This document shows positions 25,094 through 33,330 of a DNA stretch of 64,000 nucleotides, one piece after another. Both the position numbers and the translations under genes were made by a program. The DNA comes from CBDFGQ01 sp965247295. Its GTDB lineage: Bacteria; Chloroflexota; Dehalococcoidia; Lucifugimonadales; JAGWBF01. The notes under the pieces are model-generated. The model had not been told where the DNA came from and did no database searches. It worked only from the letters and a program-made list of their open reading frames with translations. Every line of letters begins with the position of its first letter. Within the stretch, counting starts at the first letter, position 1. The DNA lies in the NCBI GenBank assembly GCA_965247295.1, contig CBDFGQ010000007.1, positions 310,001-374,000 of the forward strand, in the 5' to 3' direction.

Positions 25094-25684
25094 CTAGGCC
25101 GTGGGCTCTGCCGCCCCCTCCATCAGCCGGGCCCGACGGCGGGGGTACTCGTTGGAGAGGAGGCCCATGGCCACGGAGTCGTACCACTCACCGTCCTTGG
25201 GGTGAGTTCCCCGAAGGTGTCCCTCGACGACGAACCCCACCCGCTCGCAAATGTGCATGGCCGGCAGGTTGTACTCCGGTACGTCTACCCAGGCACGGTG
25301 CAGTCCGTAGGTGTAGAAGGCAAGGTCCAGGAGCTGTATCAGCGCTGCGGTGCCATATCCCTGGTACCACAGGTCCTTCTGCCCAATTAGCGTGATGAGC
25401 TGTGCCTCCCACAGGGGCGCCTCTATGACTATCTGCGCCTCCCCAATGTGCTGCCCATCGCCCGTGTGGATGGAGTAGATCTTCCTCGCCTCGTTGTTGA
25501 AGGTCTCCTCCCATTCCCTTTGGTCGGCCTCGAGCACGCGTTTGGGTGAGTAGCCAATATGTAACGGATCGCCATGCTCGCCGGTGCCGTACCACGAGGC
25601 GCTGACCTCTTTGTCCTGGAGCCACTCGGCGATCCGCTTAACGTCCTCCGGGGAGACAGGGGAGAGTTGGACTTCTGGGAGCAT
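25094..25684 (-). CDS. GNAT-family N-acetyltransferase (RimJ/RimL-type)
   Basis: This 196-residue acetyl-CoA-dependent acetyltransferase has the RimJ/RimL arrangement: an N-terminal strand and loop (EVQLSPVSPEDVKRIAEWL), the acetyl-CoA-binding region IGQKDLWYQGYGTAALIQL (near residue 105) and the C-terminal NLPAMHICERVGFVVEGHLR with HPKDGEWYDSVAMGLL. It may acetylate a protein N-terminus, an amino sugar or an antibiotic; the target is unknown. ATG 25684 has GGGAGGG upstream, and a strong promoter lies at 25779-25807. Confidence 0.88.
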   Translation of the reverse strand: MLPEVQLSPVSPEDVKRIAEWLQDKEVSASWYGTGEHGDPLHIGYSPKRVLEADQREWEETFNNEARKIYSIHTGDGQHIGEAQIVIEAPLWEAQLITLIGQKDLWYQGYGTAALIQLLDLAFYTYGLHRAWVDVPEYNLPAMHICERVGFVVEGHLRGTHPKDGEWYDSVAMGLLSNEYPRRRARLMEGAAEPTA

Positions 25685-25778
25685 TTTGGCCCTCCCTTAA
25701 GGAGACTGGGTGGCGGCAGAGGACTGGACTGACCAAATCGATGGGAATTAGATGACTAACGTGCCGTAAGGTGCCCAC

Positions 25779-25807
25779 ATTATACCAGCGCACGACGGAA
25801 AACTCAA
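25779..25807 (-). promoter_or_regulatory. Promoter of the GNAT acetyltransferase gene
   Basis: Minus-strand TTGAGT (25802-25807), a 17-base spacer and perfect TATAAT (25779-25784). It lies 95 bases upstream of the acetyltransferase start in the 367-base gap between this gene and aspS. Confidence 0.7.
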
Positions 25808-25860
25808 AGCAGTCGGTGGGTTATTGAAAAGGGGCACCCCGTATGCTACGCTTCGGAAGG

Positions 25861-25886
25861 CAGGGGCGAGGCGTGCCTCGCCCCTG
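25861..25886. promoter_or_regulatory. Strong hairpin in the aspS leader
   Basis: A perfect 11-bp stem (CAGGGGCGAGG, loop CGTG, CCTCGCCCCTG) lies about 165 bases before aspS. No T-run follows on either strand, so it is not a standard terminator. The T-box consensus expected for a tRNA-controlled synthetase leader is not seen either. It could be a leader structure or a dispersed repeat. The rest of the 25685-26051 gap, apart from the GNAT promoter, has nothing else recognised. Confidence 0.4.
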
Positions 25887-26051
25887 TTGGAGGCAAACGA
25901 TGGGCGGCGAGGGTTCCTCACTGGGGTCCGAAAGCGCCCACGTAACGTGCTGGTGGTAATAGTGCAAGGGCGCCTTCGATGATGTGGACATTCCTATTAG
26001 CGTCCCTCTCACGGCCCGCTGCGTTATCCATCGGGCAAGGACCGGCTACGC

Positions 26052-27908
26052 TTGCATAAGGACGCGGAATGCGGTGAGCTTAGCGCCGGGGATGTGGGAA
26101 GGCCGGTCAGGCTGGCGGGGTGGGTGAACCGGCGGCGGGACCACGGCGGGCTTATCTTTATAGACCTGCGGGACCGGTCCGGTCTGGTACAGGTGGTGTT
26201 CAACCCCGAGCTCTCGCCCGCATCGCACCAGGTGGCCGATCAGGTCCGTCCGGAGTGGGTCCTGAGCGTGGCCGGCGACGTTACCAGGAGGCCACCCGAG
26301 ACCGAGAATCCCAGCCTCCCCACGGGCGAGGTCGAGGTGGTGGCCTGGGAAGCCAAGGTCCTGAACTCCTGCCCCACGCCGCCCTTTTACATTAGCGAGG
26401 AGTCGGAGGTGGATGAGAGCCTGCGACTGGAGTACCGCTATCTGGACCTCCGGCGCCCCGCGATGCAGCGTACTCTCGTTCTCCGACACCGGCTGGTAAA
26501 GTTCATTAGGGACTTCCTGGATGGGAGGGGTTTCCTAGAGATCGAGACGCCCATCCTGATCAAGAGCACCCCAGAAGGTGCCAGGGACTTCCTGGTGCCG
26601 AGCCGGCTGCAAAAGGGCAGCTTCTATGCCCTGCCCCAGTCGCCTCAGCAGCTGAAGCAGTTGCTCATGGTGGCTGGGGTGGAGCGCTACTTTCAGATAG
26701 CCCGTTGCTTCAGGGACGAGGACCTCAGGGCTGACAGGCAGCCCGAGTTCACCCAACTCGACCTCGAGATGAGCTTCGTGGACCAGGACGACGTGCTGGC
26801 GCTCACCGAAGAGCTGTTCACCACGATGATAGAGACGGTGACGCCGGACAAGAGGCTCCTGAAGCCGTTCCCACGGCTTACCTATCGGGAGGCCATGGAC
26901 ACGTACGCCTCTGACAAGCCCGACCTGCGCTACGGCCTGACGATGACGGATGTTACGGATATCGCTCTCAAGACCGACTTCAGGGTCTTTCACGATGTAA
27001 TCAAGGCCGGCGGCAGCGTAAAGGGTTTCGTAGCCCCGGGATTGGGTAGCTATAGCAACACCAAGCTCAGGGATCTGGAGCAAGTCGCCCGCGCACACGG
27101 CGCCAGGGGACTCAGCCACATCCGCATCGGCACCGGGCGTCCGATCGAAGAGCTGAGGGAGGAGGACCTGCAGTTCGGCCAGGGGCTGAAGATGTCCCCT
27201 TCCTTGGTGGCGGAGCTGGCCGCGTGCATGGCGGCGGGCCCCGGCGACCTGATCATGCTGCAGGCCGGTGTCCCGAGGGAGATAAACCCTCCGCTGAGCG
27301 CCCTGCGGACCGAAATAGCCGAGCGGCTGGGCCTGGCCGCGCCGGACACGCTGTCCTTTGCCTACGTGGTGGACTTTCCCCTCTTCGAATGGCATGAACA
27401 ATCGCGGCGCTGGGACTCCTCCCATCACCCCTTCACCTCCCCCAGGGACGAATACCTGGACCTGCTCTACTCCTACGATGGGAAGCGGAGCGCGGGCTCC
27501 CTCGGACCCTCTGTCCGTGACCCTGGCGAAGACGGAGCCCCCGGCTTGGGGGACATCGTTTCCAGGGCATACGATCTGGTGTGCAACGGCAACGAGCTTG
27601 CCAGCGGCAGCATCCGGATCCACCGCCGGGAGTTGCAGGAGAAGATCTTCGAGGTCCTCGGCTACACCGATGGGGAGATACAGGAGCGGTTCGGACACCT
27701 CCTGACCGCTCTGGAGTACGGTGCTCCACCCCATGGCGGTATAGCCCCCGGTATAGACCGCCTGGTGGCGATCCTCACAGGTGCCAGCTCCATCAGGGAC
27801 GTGATCGCCTTTCCCAAGACCCAGAGCGGCGCCGACCTGCTCTTCGGGGCCCCATCGCCCGTCGGGGAGGAGCAGCTCCGGGAGCTGCATCTGAAGCTGC
27901 TGGAGTAG
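26052..27908 (+). CDS. aspS: Aspartyl-tRNA synthetase
   Basis: AspRS charges tRNA-Asp (or both tRNA-Asp and tRNA-Asn in the non-discriminating form) with aspartate. The 618-residue length fits the bacterial type. The N-terminal OB fold is LAGWVNRRRDHGGLIFIDLRD. Class II motif 2 is in FQIARCFRDEDLRADRQPEF, the flipping-loop region in FLVPSRLQKGSFYALPQSPQ, the GAD insertion domain lies around residues 300-420, and motif 3 is GIAPGIDRLVAILTG near the C-terminus. No ATG is available at the expected position; TTG 26052 with AAGGA upstream is used. Whether it is non-discriminating cannot be told here. It is the first gene of the aspS-tig-clpP-clpX block. Confidence 0.95.
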   Translation: MHKDAECGELSAGDVGRPVRLAGWVNRRRDHGGLIFIDLRDRSGLVQVVFNPELSPASHQVADQVRPEWVLSVAGDVTRRPPETENPSLPTGEVEVVAWEAKVLNSCPTPPFYISEESEVDESLRLEYRYLDLRRPAMQRTLVLRHRLVKFIRDFLDGRGFLEIETPILIKSTPEGARDFLVPSRLQKGSFYALPQSPQQLKQLLMVAGVERYFQIARCFRDEDLRADRQPEFTQLDLEMSFVDQDDVLALTEELFTTMIETVTPDKRLLKPFPRLTYREAMDTYASDKPDLRYGLTMTDVTDIALKTDFRVFHDVIKAGGSVKGFVAPGLGSYSNTKLRDLEQVARAHGARGLSHIRIGTGRPIEELREEDLQFGQGLKMSPSLVAELAACMAAGPGDLIMLQAGVPREINPPLSALRTEIAERLGLAAPDTLSFAYVVDFPLFEWHEQSRRWDSSHHPFTSPRDEYLDLLYSYDGKRSAGSLGPSVRDPGEDGAPGLGDIVSRAYDLVCNGNELASGSIRIHRRELQEKIFEVLGYTDGEIQERFGHLLTALEYGAPPHGGIAPGIDRLVAILTGASSIRDVIAFPKTQSGADLLFGAPSPVGEEQLRELHLKLLE

Positions 27909-27955
27909 GCGGGAGGCGTGCGCTTAACGCGCCAAAATCGAGAGTTAAGAGAAAC

Positions 27956-27984
27956 TTTTCACAATCTGGGCAGTGTGGTATAAT
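27956..27984 (+). promoter_or_regulatory. Promoter of tig-clpP-clpX
   Basis: TTTTCA (27956-27961), a 17-base spacer and perfect TATAAT (27979-27984), ending 31 bases before the trigger factor start. It allows tig, clpP and clpX to be expressed apart from aspS. Confidence 0.7.
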
Positions 27985-28015
27985 CCCATCTGCTACACGG
28001 ACAGGGAGAACCCGA

Positions 28016-29449
28016 TTGAAGATAACCAGGGAAGAGACCTCCCCCCGAGAGGTCAGTCTCGCCATCGAGCTTGAGTCCGCCGACATAGAACCCTTTCTGG
28101 ACAGGTCATACAGGCGAGTAGTCAACAAGACGCAGATTCCTGGGTTCCGTCCGGGCAAGGCACCCAGAATTCTAGTGGAAAACTATGTGGGCAGGGAAGC
28201 GCTGGTTAGGGAGAGCGCTGACGCCATAGTGCAGGACGCCCTCGACAAGGCCATCAAGACAGAAAACCTGGATGTATTTGGTGACCCGGAAGTGGAGCTG
28301 ACGGAGATCGACCCCTTCTCCGTCAAGGCGGTTGTCCCCCTCGAGCCCATCGTAGAGCTGGGCGACTTTCGCAGCATCCGCCTTCAGCCCGAGCCGGTGG
28401 AGGTGACCGGGGAGCGGCTTGAGGCCTTTATGGAGCGATTGCGCTACGATGCCGCACCCTGGGAGCCAGCGGACCGGCCCCTGAAGTTCGGCGACCTCGC
28501 CACCCTGGACGTGGAAGGCTTCATTGAAGGGGAAAGGGTGGCCAATGACAGAGGCATTGACTTTATTCCCAGCCAGGACAATCCAATTCCCTTCCCAGGG
28601 TTCTCCGTGTACCTGGAGGGCATGAAGAGGGACGAGTCCAAGGAGTTTACCCTTGTAGTGCCCGAGGACTACGCCGATACCAGCATAGCCGGCAAGGAGT
28701 GCCGTTTCAGCGTAACGGCGTTGGAGATAAAGGAGAAAGCGCTGCCCGATCTTGACGATGAGTTCGCCAAGGGGGTTGGAGAGGGGTACGAGAGTCTGGA
28801 GGCTCTCCGGTCCAAGGTCCACGAGGACCTGACCGAGCAAGCGACTCGGGCATCCCAGCGGGAATTTCAGAACAGGAGCCTGGAGGAAGTAGTAAAGGGC
28901 GTTTCGGTACAGGTGTCGGACCTTACCATGAACAGGGAGATCGACCACCTGCTGGAGGAGCAGCTCCAGGCCCAGCAAGACCGGCGCATGGATATGGAAT
29001 CCTACCTGCGCAACGTGGGGAAAACGCGTGAAGAGCTGCGGGACGAACTACGGCCTGCCGCCGTGGAGCGGCTGACCCGCTTCCTGGTGGTCAGAAAGCT
29101 TGCACAGGAAGAGGGCATCGAGGTCTCACCCGAAGAGGTAGGTTCAGAGGTGGACAAGCTGGCGTCCGCCTCCAGCGATTCCGCCGACTCCCTGCGCATG
29201 GTCCTCTCCTCCGATCGTGCCAGAAGCTCCATCAGCAGTGGCATACTGGCCAGGAAGGTCCTGGAGCGCCTCGCCCAGATAGTCGGGGGAGACGCAGAAG
29301 GTGAAGGCACCGGGGAGTCGGGGCCTGCAGCTACAGCGGACCGAGACGCGGACGGGGAGGAGGCGGAGGGGGATTCGCCTCAACCTTCACGTGAAGATGC
29401 GGATGCCAGCCAGGACGGGGATGAAGGAGGAAGTCCCAGTGACAATTAA
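28016..29449 (+). CDS. tig: Trigger factor chaperone
   Basis: Trigger factor binds the ribosome and shields nascent chains. The ribosome-docking signature is GFRPGKAP near residue 45; a peptidyl-prolyl isomerase domain follows (FGDLATLDVEGFIEGERV to FTLVVPEDYADTSIAGKE, residues about 160-245), then the long helical C-terminal chaperone arms. The frame is open much further upstream, but TTG 28016, with AGGGAG about eight bases before it and a promoter just upstream, is the logical start, giving 477 residues. The last 55 or so residues are an acidic Gly/Glu/Asp-rich tail not part of the core fold. It overlaps clpP by 11 bases. Confidence 0.93.
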   Translation: MKITREETSPREVSLAIELESADIEPFLDRSYRRVVNKTQIPGFRPGKAPRILVENYVGREALVRESADAIVQDALDKAIKTENLDVFGDPEVELTEIDPFSVKAVVPLEPIVELGDFRSIRLQPEPVEVTGERLEAFMERLRYDAAPWEPADRPLKFGDLATLDVEGFIEGERVANDRGIDFIPSQDNPIPFPGFSVYLEGMKRDESKEFTLVVPEDYADTSIAGKECRFSVTALEIKEKALPDLDDEFAKGVGEGYESLEALRSKVHEDLTEQATRASQREFQNRSLEEVVKGVSVQVSDLTMNREIDHLLEEQLQAQQDRRMDMESYLRNVGKTREELRDELRPAAVERLTRFLVVRKLAQEEGIEVSPEEVGSEVDKLASASSDSADSLRMVLSSDRARSSISSGILARKVLERLAQIVGGDAEGEGTGESGPAATADRDADGEEAEGDSPQPSREDADASQDGDEGGSPSDN

Positions 29450-30071
29450 CCCCTATAACATCATTCCCATGGTCATCGAGACCGGCCCCCGGGGGGAGCG
29501 GGCCTTCGACATCTACTCGCTGCTGCTAAGGGAGAGGATAGTATTTCTTGGGAATCCCATAAGCGACCACGTGGCTAACGTGATCGTAGCCCAACTTCTG
29601 TATCTGGAGAGGGAGGACCCCGAAAGGGATATAAGCCTCTATATCAACAGTCCGGGCGGCGTCATCAGCTCGGGTCTGGCGATATACGATACCATTCAGC
29701 TGGTACGTTGCAATGTATCAACCATTTGCATCGGGATGGCCGCCAGCATGGCCACCGTGCTTTTGAGCGGTGGGGAAAAGGGAAAGAGGTACGCGCTGTC
29801 CAACGCGACCGTTCACATGCACCAGCCCATGGGCGGCGCCCAGGGCCAGGCCACAGACATAGAGATTGCGGCCCGAGAGATCATAAGGATGCAGGACAAG
29901 ATACGACAGGTATTGTCCAAACACACGGGGCAGACGTACGAAAAGATCGCCCGGGATACGGACCGGGACTTCTACCTGGCCGCGGATCAGGCCCTGGAAT
30001 ACGGGATCATAGATGAGGTACTGGGTGGCGAGAGCACCGACGCTTCGCCGCCTCCGGACAAGGAACAGTAG
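29439..30071 (+). CDS. clpP: ATP-dependent Clp protease proteolytic subunit
   Basis: ClpP forms the tetradecameric serine-protease barrel fed by ClpX or ClpA/C. The catalytic triad is visible as Ser in GMAASMATVLL (near residue 98), His in TVHMHQPMGGAQGQATDIE (near residue 123) and Asp in RDTDRDFYL (near residue 172). GTG 29439 has AAGGAGG eight bases upstream and gives 210 residues, the usual length; the longer open frame to 29301 runs inside tig and is rejected. The overlap with tig and the 29-base gap to clpX indicate an operon. Confidence 0.96.
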   Translation: MTINPYNIIPMVIETGPRGERAFDIYSLLLRERIVFLGNPISDHVANVIVAQLLYLEREDPERDISLYINSPGGVISSGLAIYDTIQLVRCNVSTICIGMAASMATVLLSGGEKGKRYALSNATVHMHQPMGGAQGQATDIEIAAREIIRMQDKIRQVLSKHTGQTYEKIARDTDRDFYLAADQALEYGIIDEVLGGESTDASPPPDKEQ

Positions 30072-30100
30072 AAAACCACAGTCCCACTTGGAGATAGTCC

Positions 30101-31414
30101 GTGCCCAGTAGCAGGAATAGCTCCCGAGCGTACCAGTGCTCCTTCTGTAGAAAGGCCGAGACCGAGTCGAACCGCCTGGTGGCGGGCCCTGGCAGAGTTT
30201 TCATCTGCTACGAGTGCGTCAGTGCCTGCAAGCAGGTAATAGACCAGAACGCCACACCGGCGCCCAAAAAAGCCCCGCCGCGACACCGCAAGCTACCCGT
30301 GCCTCGTTCCATAAACGACGCCCTGGATACCTACGTGGTTGGGCAGGAGCGAGCCAAGAAGATACTCAGCGTCGCCGTCTACAACCACTACAAGCGTATC
30401 TGGAACGGTGGCATCGAGTCCGAAGTCGAGATACAGAAGACGAACATCCTGTTGACGGGGCCCAGTGGCTGCGGCAAGACCCTGCTGGCGCAGACCCTGG
30501 CCAAGATCCTTGACCTGCCCTTCGCCATTGCCGACGCCACTTCTCTCACCGAGTCGGGGTACGTGGGCGACGACGTGGAGAACATCCTGTTAAGGCTGAT
30601 TCAAGCGGCCGATTGGGACATGGCGAAGGCCGAGCAGGGAATTATTTATATCGATGAGATAGACAAGATATCCCGCAAGGAAGGCCCCAACCGGTCCATA
30701 ACGCGGGACGTATCCGGCGAGGGCGTGCAGCAGGAGCTGCTGAAGATCGTGGAAGGGTGCGTTGCCAACGTGCCTCCTCAGGGTGGGCGGAAGCACCCAC
30801 ACCAGGAGTTCCTCCAGATACGCACCCACGGTATCCTGTTCATTTGTGGCGGGGGCTTCGCAGGACTGGACGGCATCGTCGAGCGGCGATTGGCCAGGGG
30901 CAACGGCCGATTCGGCTTCAAGTCCAGCGCCGCCTCAGGCCGGGGAGCCGGTGGGCGGGATGCGACCGAGGAGGGTACCATCCTTACCCAACTCGTGCCC
31001 GATGACCTCCTGGAGTACGGCTTGATACCGGAGCTGGTTGGCCGCTTGCCGGCGACGGCGCACCTTGATGCCCTAGATGAGCCCTCCCTTATCAGGGTGC
31101 TTACCGAGCCCAAGAACGCCATCGTAAAGCAGTACCAGCAGCTATTCAGCCTGGATAACGTGGAGCTTGTCTTTACACCCAAGGCCCTCGAGGTTGCAGC
31201 CTCGGAGGCATTCAAGCGAAAGACCGGAGCCAGAGGCCTGCGGAGCATAATAGAGGAGACCCTGCTGGAAGTGATGTACGAGCTTCCCTCACTTAAGGGG
31301 GTAGAGCGGTGCATCGTGGAAGACGACGCTATATTGGGCCACCGGCCCCCGCTTCTCCTGGCGGAGTCAGGTCAGCTCGTTGATGTGCCGCTGGGCCTCA
31401 GGCGGTCGGCATAG
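30101..31414 (+). CDS. clpX: ATP-dependent Clp protease ATP-binding subunit ClpX
   Basis: ClpX is the AAA+ unfoldase that recognises tagged substrates and feeds them to ClpP. The N-terminal zinc-binding domain has CSFC and CYEC (residues about 12-40). The AAA+ core has Walker A LLTGPSGCGKTLLAQTLA (near residue 125), Walker B IIYIDEIDKI (near residue 188), pore loops around SGYVGDDVE, and sensor residues in RKTGARGLRSIIEE. The ClpP-contacting IGF-type loop appears as RFGFKSSAASG, a modest variation. It starts at GTG 30101 and has 437 residues. Its stop faces the PurN-like gene with 25 bases between, and no terminator hairpin was noticed. Confidence 0.95.
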   Translation: MPSSRNSSRAYQCSFCRKAETESNRLVAGPGRVFICYECVSACKQVIDQNATPAPKKAPPRHRKLPVPRSINDALDTYVVGQERAKKILSVAVYNHYKRIWNGGIESEVEIQKTNILLTGPSGCGKTLLAQTLAKILDLPFAIADATSLTESGYVGDDVENILLRLIQAADWDMAKAEQGIIYIDEIDKISRKEGPNRSITRDVSGEGVQQELLKIVEGCVANVPPQGGRKHPHQEFLQIRTHGILFICGGGFAGLDGIVERRLARGNGRFGFKSSAASGRGAGGRDATEEGTILTQLVPDDLLEYGLIPELVGRLPATAHLDALDEPSLIRVLTEPKNAIVKQYQQLFSLDNVELVFTPKALEVAASEAFKRKTGARGLRSIIEETLLEVMYELPSLKGVERCIVEDDAILGHRPPLLLAESGQLVDVPLGLRRSA

Positions 31415-31439
31415 CGCGCCCTCAGCGCTTAAGGTAGAG

Positions 31440-32243
31440 TCAGTCCCTGGACCCTTTCAGCGCCCCCTCTATCTCCTCGTTGAGACACAGTTCTTCAATA
31501 CCGTTTCCGCTGGAGTCCAATACCTGCCCTCCGGATATCCTGACGGCCCCGGCCGCCAGGGAGTTGATGGTAGAGGCCAGCAGGAAGGGCTCCCGCCTGT
31601 ACCCTTCCTCTCTTATCAGGCGAAACAGAGGCAGTTCCTCGCCGTACTCTTCCCTTAGCACGTTCGCGGGCTTCCCCTCGAGTTCCGGCCGACAGTCGTC
31701 GAAAGGCCCTCCCACTATGGGCACGCTGAAGTAGGTTACCACGGGGCCCCGGTCCACCGCCTCTGTGACCAGGTGCACCATCGCGCCGGTCATATCTGCC
31801 CTCGACTCAATGAGGCTCCATATCACCTCCTGCCAGGTGCCGATGGGGCCGCTGGGTAGGGCGGGGTGGAGGTTCAGCATGGTGTAGCGATGGCACATCT
31901 CCGGGCCGGCTATGAGCATGTAGCCCGCCAGCACACAAAAGTCGGGACTGTAGCTCTGTAGCCGGGCCATTACCTCCCTGTCGTAGGCGGTGCGGAGCTC
32001 GGCGAATTTCCCGCCCGCTGCACGGCGATATTTGCGGGAGGAGAAGCTGACAAGTGGCAACCCGTAGTCGCGGACCTGTTGGAAGAAGCGGTCGCTTCCT
32101 TCCGCCTCGCCCGGCTCCCTGTTGCTGAACACGAACTGTATACGGGCGTCTATCTCGCCCCGGAGAATCCGCTCTTGAATAAACCTCAGCAGGCCCAGGG
32201 ACCCTTCCCCTCTGCCGGTGGAGAACCAACCCATGTGCAGCAT
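31440..32243 (-). CDS. Formyltransferase-fold protein (PurN-like)
   Basis: This 267-residue protein has the formyltransferase fold of glycinamide ribonucleotide transformylase (PurN): the N-terminal GWFSTGRGEGSLGLL, VFSNREPGE, the active-site region LNLHPALPSGPIGTW and VTEAVDRGPVVTYFSVPI with the conserved Asp. The usual Asn-x-His of the active site is present as LNLHPA. It is longer than PurN and carries a C-terminal addition of about 60 residues, so it may act on a different substrate. It is the last gene of the dprA operon, two bases after the PHP gene. ATG at 32243 or the codon three residues later could be the start. Confidence 0.7.
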   Translation of the reverse strand: MLHMGWFSTGRGEGSLGLLRFIQERILRGEIDARIQFVFSNREPGEAEGSDRFFQQVRDYGLPLVSFSSRKYRRAAGGKFAELRTAYDREVMARLQSYSPDFCVLAGYMLIAGPEMCHRYTMLNLHPALPSGPIGTWQEVIWSLIESRADMTGAMVHLVTEAVDRGPVVTYFSVPIVGGPFDDCRPELEGKPANVLREEYGEELPLFRLIREEGYRREPFLLASTINSLAAGAVRISGGQVLDSSGNGIEELCLNEEIEGALKGSRD

Positions 32244-32245
32244 TG

Positions 32246-32905
32246 TTAGCGAAATATCCTACTGGTCTTTGCGTACATTGTGGCCAGCCGCAGCAAGGGG
32301 CTTGCTCTATGTGTCACTAATCTGGCCTTGGACAGGGCGGCCTTGAGTCCCTCGGGACTGCCGTCGTATTCGGGAAACTCCATATACGTCCGGCCCAGCT
32401 CCCGGGGAGTATGGGAGTCGCTTACGGCGGTCTCCACCAGATTGTGCTTCCGGCCGAAGGCGCCGGCGCGTTCGTTGTCGCGCCTCAGCAGGTTATGGGC
32501 GTTAAAGACCTCGACGAGGTCCACAAAGGGAAGAATATGTTCCAGGTCCCCGTACTTGATCGCCGATGGACGAAGGCGGTCGAAGGGATGGGGTATCATC
32601 ACCAGCCCTCCCTGGGCCTTTATAGCCTTCACAGTGTCCAAGGCCGACAGGCCTTTGGGCACCGCCTCCTGTAGGTACAGGCCGATGATGTCGCCGCCCG
32701 AGCTCTTTACCTCCTCACCTACGATCACCCGAAACGGCGCGATACTCTGGGTCTCCAGCGCACCTTGGATTGTGTTGTGGTCGGTCACCGCGATGCAGTT
32801 AAGTCCCGTGGTGAGGCACCGCTCCACGATGGCCTGTGGGAGAGCGCGGGAGTCGGGGGAGAACCGGGTGTGGAGGTGCAGGTCTGCTTTGAGCACCCTA
32901 ACCAC
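32246..32905 (-). CDS. PHP-domain metal-dependent phosphoesterase
   Basis: This is a 219-residue stand-alone PHP (polymerase and histidinol phosphatase) domain that binds a metal cluster and hydrolyses phosphoesters. Conserved ligands are in ADLHLHTRFSPDS (HxH near residue 10), AVTDHNTI, VGEEV, MIPHPFDRLR, NAHN and SDSHTPRELG. Relatives act as 3',5'-nucleotide or RNA/DNA end phosphatases (RNase AM/YciV type); the exact substrate is open. It overlaps the end of xseB by eight bases and is followed directly by the PurN-like gene, so it belongs to the same operon. Confidence 0.85.
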   Translation of the reverse strand: MVRVLKADLHLHTRFSPDSRALPQAIVERCLTTGLNCIAVTDHNTIQGALETQSIAPFRVIVGEEVKSSGGDIIGLYLQEAVPKGLSALDTVKAIKAQGGLVMIPHPFDRLRPSAIKYGDLEHILPFVDLVEVFNAHNLLRRDNERAGAFGRKHNLVETAVSDSHTPRELGRTYMEFPEYDGSPEGLKAALSKARLVTHRASPLLRLATMYAKTSRIFR

Positions 32906-33212
32906 CTTCGTCGGCCAGCCCCTGGGCTCGAACGTTGGCGTAGGCGTCCTTGAGCTGGGTAATCTTCAGCTCGGCTGTGCTGAGGAGGCGGTTACAGACA
33001 TCCACCAGACGCATTCCCTCCTCGTACAGGGCCGCGGCGGCCTCCAGGGTCAGCCCTCCCGATTCAAGGGCCTCCACCGTCTCGTCCAGCTTGGTAAAGG
33101 CGTCTTCGAAGGAGAGGAGATCGGCGCCCGTTGCGTCGCTCTGACTGCTGCAGGCCTCGGGATTGTGGGGACTGTTCCGCGCTGCGTTTGTGTCCGGGGT
33201 GTCTGGGGTCAC
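32898..33212 (-). CDS. xseB: Exodeoxyribonuclease VII small subunit
   Basis: XseB subunits decorate XseA to form exonuclease VII, which degrades single-stranded DNA in repair. The family core is LSFEDAFTKLDETVEALESG, then LTLEAAAALYEEGMRLV and CNRLLSTAELKI, a helical hairpin. The N-terminal 35 residues are Ser/Asn/Pro rich and not part of the core, so the true start may be later than GTG 33212. It lies 118 bases after xseA on the same strand. The C-terminal codons overlap the PHP gene. Confidence 0.9.
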   Translation of the reverse strand: MTPDTPDTNAARNSPHNPEACSSQSDATGADLLSFEDAFTKLDETVEALESGGLTLEAAAALYEEGMRLVDVCNRLLSTAELKITQLKDAYANVRAQGLADEGG

Positions 33213-33330
33213 GACTATGCCCCTTTCCAGGAGTGTGTTGCTAGAGGGGCGGCCCGCTGGTCCAGGGTTAGCCTACACGAATTTGGGTACCCGTTCATAC
33301 CGGCTAGGTGCCCAACGGCCGAATGGGGGA

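Noticed and set aside
25685..26051. T-box riboswitch before aspS
   Set aside because: The long leader and hairpin suggested it, but the conserved T-box antiterminator sequence and specifier stem were not found.
26535..27890. 451-codon leftward open frame
   Set aside because: Antisense shadow of aspS; composition and lack of motifs are those of a mirrored GC-rich gene.
27581..28015. Long open extension of the trigger factor frame into aspS
   Set aside because: It lies inside aspS, and a consensus promoter and ribosome-binding site stand just before TTG 28016.
29301..29438. 46-codon extension of the clpP frame inside tig
   Set aside because: A perfect AAGGAGG precedes GTG 29439, which gives the standard ClpP length.
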